From assembly GCF_019930585.1 (NCBI RefSeq), contig NZ_CP082839.1:496001-560000 (forward strand): a DNA stretch of 64,000 nucleotides, written 5' to 3'. This DNA comes from Sphingomonas nostoxanthinifaciens (GTDB taxonomy: Bacteria; Pseudomonadota; Alphaproteobacteria; Sphingomonadales; Sphingomonadaceae). Positions within the stretch are counted from its first letter, which is position 1; the number at the start of each line of letters is the position of its first letter. The translations under genes and the position numbers were made by a program. Positions 63,423 through 64,000 of the stretch are shown here, in pieces. Under the pieces are notes generated by a model that was given only the letters and a program-made list of their open reading frames with translations, ran no database searches and was not told the origin of the DNA.

Positions 63423-64000
63423 ATGCGCCTGTCCCGCTACTTCCTGCCGGTGATGAAGGAATCGCCGGCCGACGCGCAGATCGTCAGCCACAAGCTCATG
63501 CTCCGCGCGGGCCTCGTGCGGCAGACGGCGGCGGGGATCTATGCTTGGCTGCCGCTCGGCCTGCGCGTGCTGCAGAAGATCGGGCAGATCGTGCGCGAGG
63601 AGCAGGATCGCTCGGGTGCGGTCGAACTGCTGATGCCGACATTGCAGAGCGCCGATCTGTGGCGTCAGTCGGGCCGTTACGACGCCTACGGGCCAGAGAT
63701 GCTGCGCATCACCGACCGGCACGAGCGCGAGATGCTGTACGGCCCGACGAACGAGGAGATGGTCACCGCCATCTTCCGCGACGCCGCGCGCTCCTATCGC
63801 GATCTGCCGCGCACTTTGTACCACATCCAGTGGAAGTTTCGCGACGAGGTGCGCCCGCGCTTCGGCGTGATGCGCGGGCGCGAGTTCCTGATGAAGGACG
63901 CCTACAGTTTCGACATGGACGAGGCCGGCGCACGCCACAGCTACAACCGCATGCTCGTCGCCTATCTCAACACCTTCGCGCGGATGGGGCTGCGCGCCAT
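63423..64000 (+). CDS. proS: Prolyl-tRNA synthetase, N-terminal part
   Basis: The first 192 codons are in the window and the gene runs off the end. [30 protein letters not shown], then [20 protein letters not shown] (class II motif 1 area), [15 protein letters not shown] and [26 protein letters not shown] (motif 2), belong to the bacterial ProS class II synthetase. Whether it has the editing insertion cannot be judged here. Confidence 0.95.
   Translation, partial: MRLSRYFLPVMKESPADAQIVSHKLMLRAGLVRQTAAGIYAWLPLGLRVLQKIGQIVREEQDRSGAVELLMPTLQSADLWRQSGRYDAYGPEMLRITDRHEREMLYGPTNEEMVTAIFRDAARSYRDLPRTLYHIQWKFRDEVRPRFGVMRGREFLMKDAYSFDMDEAGARHSYNRMLVAYLNTFARMGLRA

Overview
The window is a continuous, GC-rich chromosomal segment that reads like a Sphingomonas or close relative (Alphaproteobacteria, Sphingomonadales). 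The evidence is indirect. There is a PEP-CTERM protein ending in a PEPATWAM-type motif, a ThiS-ThiG fusion, a PmtA-type phosphatidylethanolamine methyltransferase, a TorF-type porin, a TonB-ExbB-ExbD-ExbD operon, and dispersed paired palindromes starting CGTCA and ending TGACG. I found no rRNA, tRNA, CRISPR array, IS element or prophage. The gene at each end is cut by the window edge.

Layout. 1-1850: tail of a complex I accessory subunit, then a polytopic membrane protein that could be a glycan polymerase. 1920-9831: a cell-envelope acyl-decoration locus. One arm (minus strand) encodes FkbH, a free ACP, an AlgI-like MBOAT and an SGNH-fold protein. The other arm (plus strand) encodes an AMP-ligase with a carrier domain and a membrane acyltransferase broken by a 13-bp tandem duplication. 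9842-13970: EmrB/EmrA/OprM-type efflux operon. 14375-14893: PEP-CTERM protein. 15227-23181: two-component system divergent from an RND pump operon (adaptor, permease, outer membrane factor). 23185-27031: ybbP-ybbA facing tesA. 27042-30549: CYTH/CHAD protein, glycosyltransferase and LpxH-like phosphatase.

30698-35965 is rich in membrane-lipid genes: PE N-methyltransferase, a possible Mpo1-like membrane protein, a class III aminotransferase, phosphatidylserine decarboxylase and a class V aminotransferase. 36183-37347 is a small accessory patch with an orphan membrane protein and a Phd/PIN toxin-antitoxin pair, the latter with a readable promoter and operator. 37698-44394: leuB, catalase, a glycine-zipper protein, a TonB-like protein, a small secreted protein and a second two-component system. 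44501-48165: carbonic anhydrase with a SulP transporter, a TorF porin and a small secreted protein. 48176-50340: arsC-accC-accB. 50446-55199: thiSG, an M16 peptidase and an unknown secreted protein. 55434-57948: tonB-exbB-exbD-exbD with two strong intercistronic hairpins. 58225 to the end: CsbD, plsY, dprA (frameshifted), topA, a GIY-YIG gene (frameshifted) framed by palindromic repeats, and the start of proS.

Most worth checking: (i) the FkbH-ACP-MBOAT-SGNH operon, which has the parts of a Dlt (D-alanylation) pathway but with FkbH in place of the amino-acid ligase; (ii) the paired-palindrome family and the GIY-YIG gene sitting between copies of it; (iii) three single-event frame disruptions (acyltransferase, dprA, GIY-YIG) that are either real lesions or sequence errors; (iv) regulatory sites at the toxin-antitoxin and RND loci; (v) a Ser/Thr-rich insertion in the RND permease.
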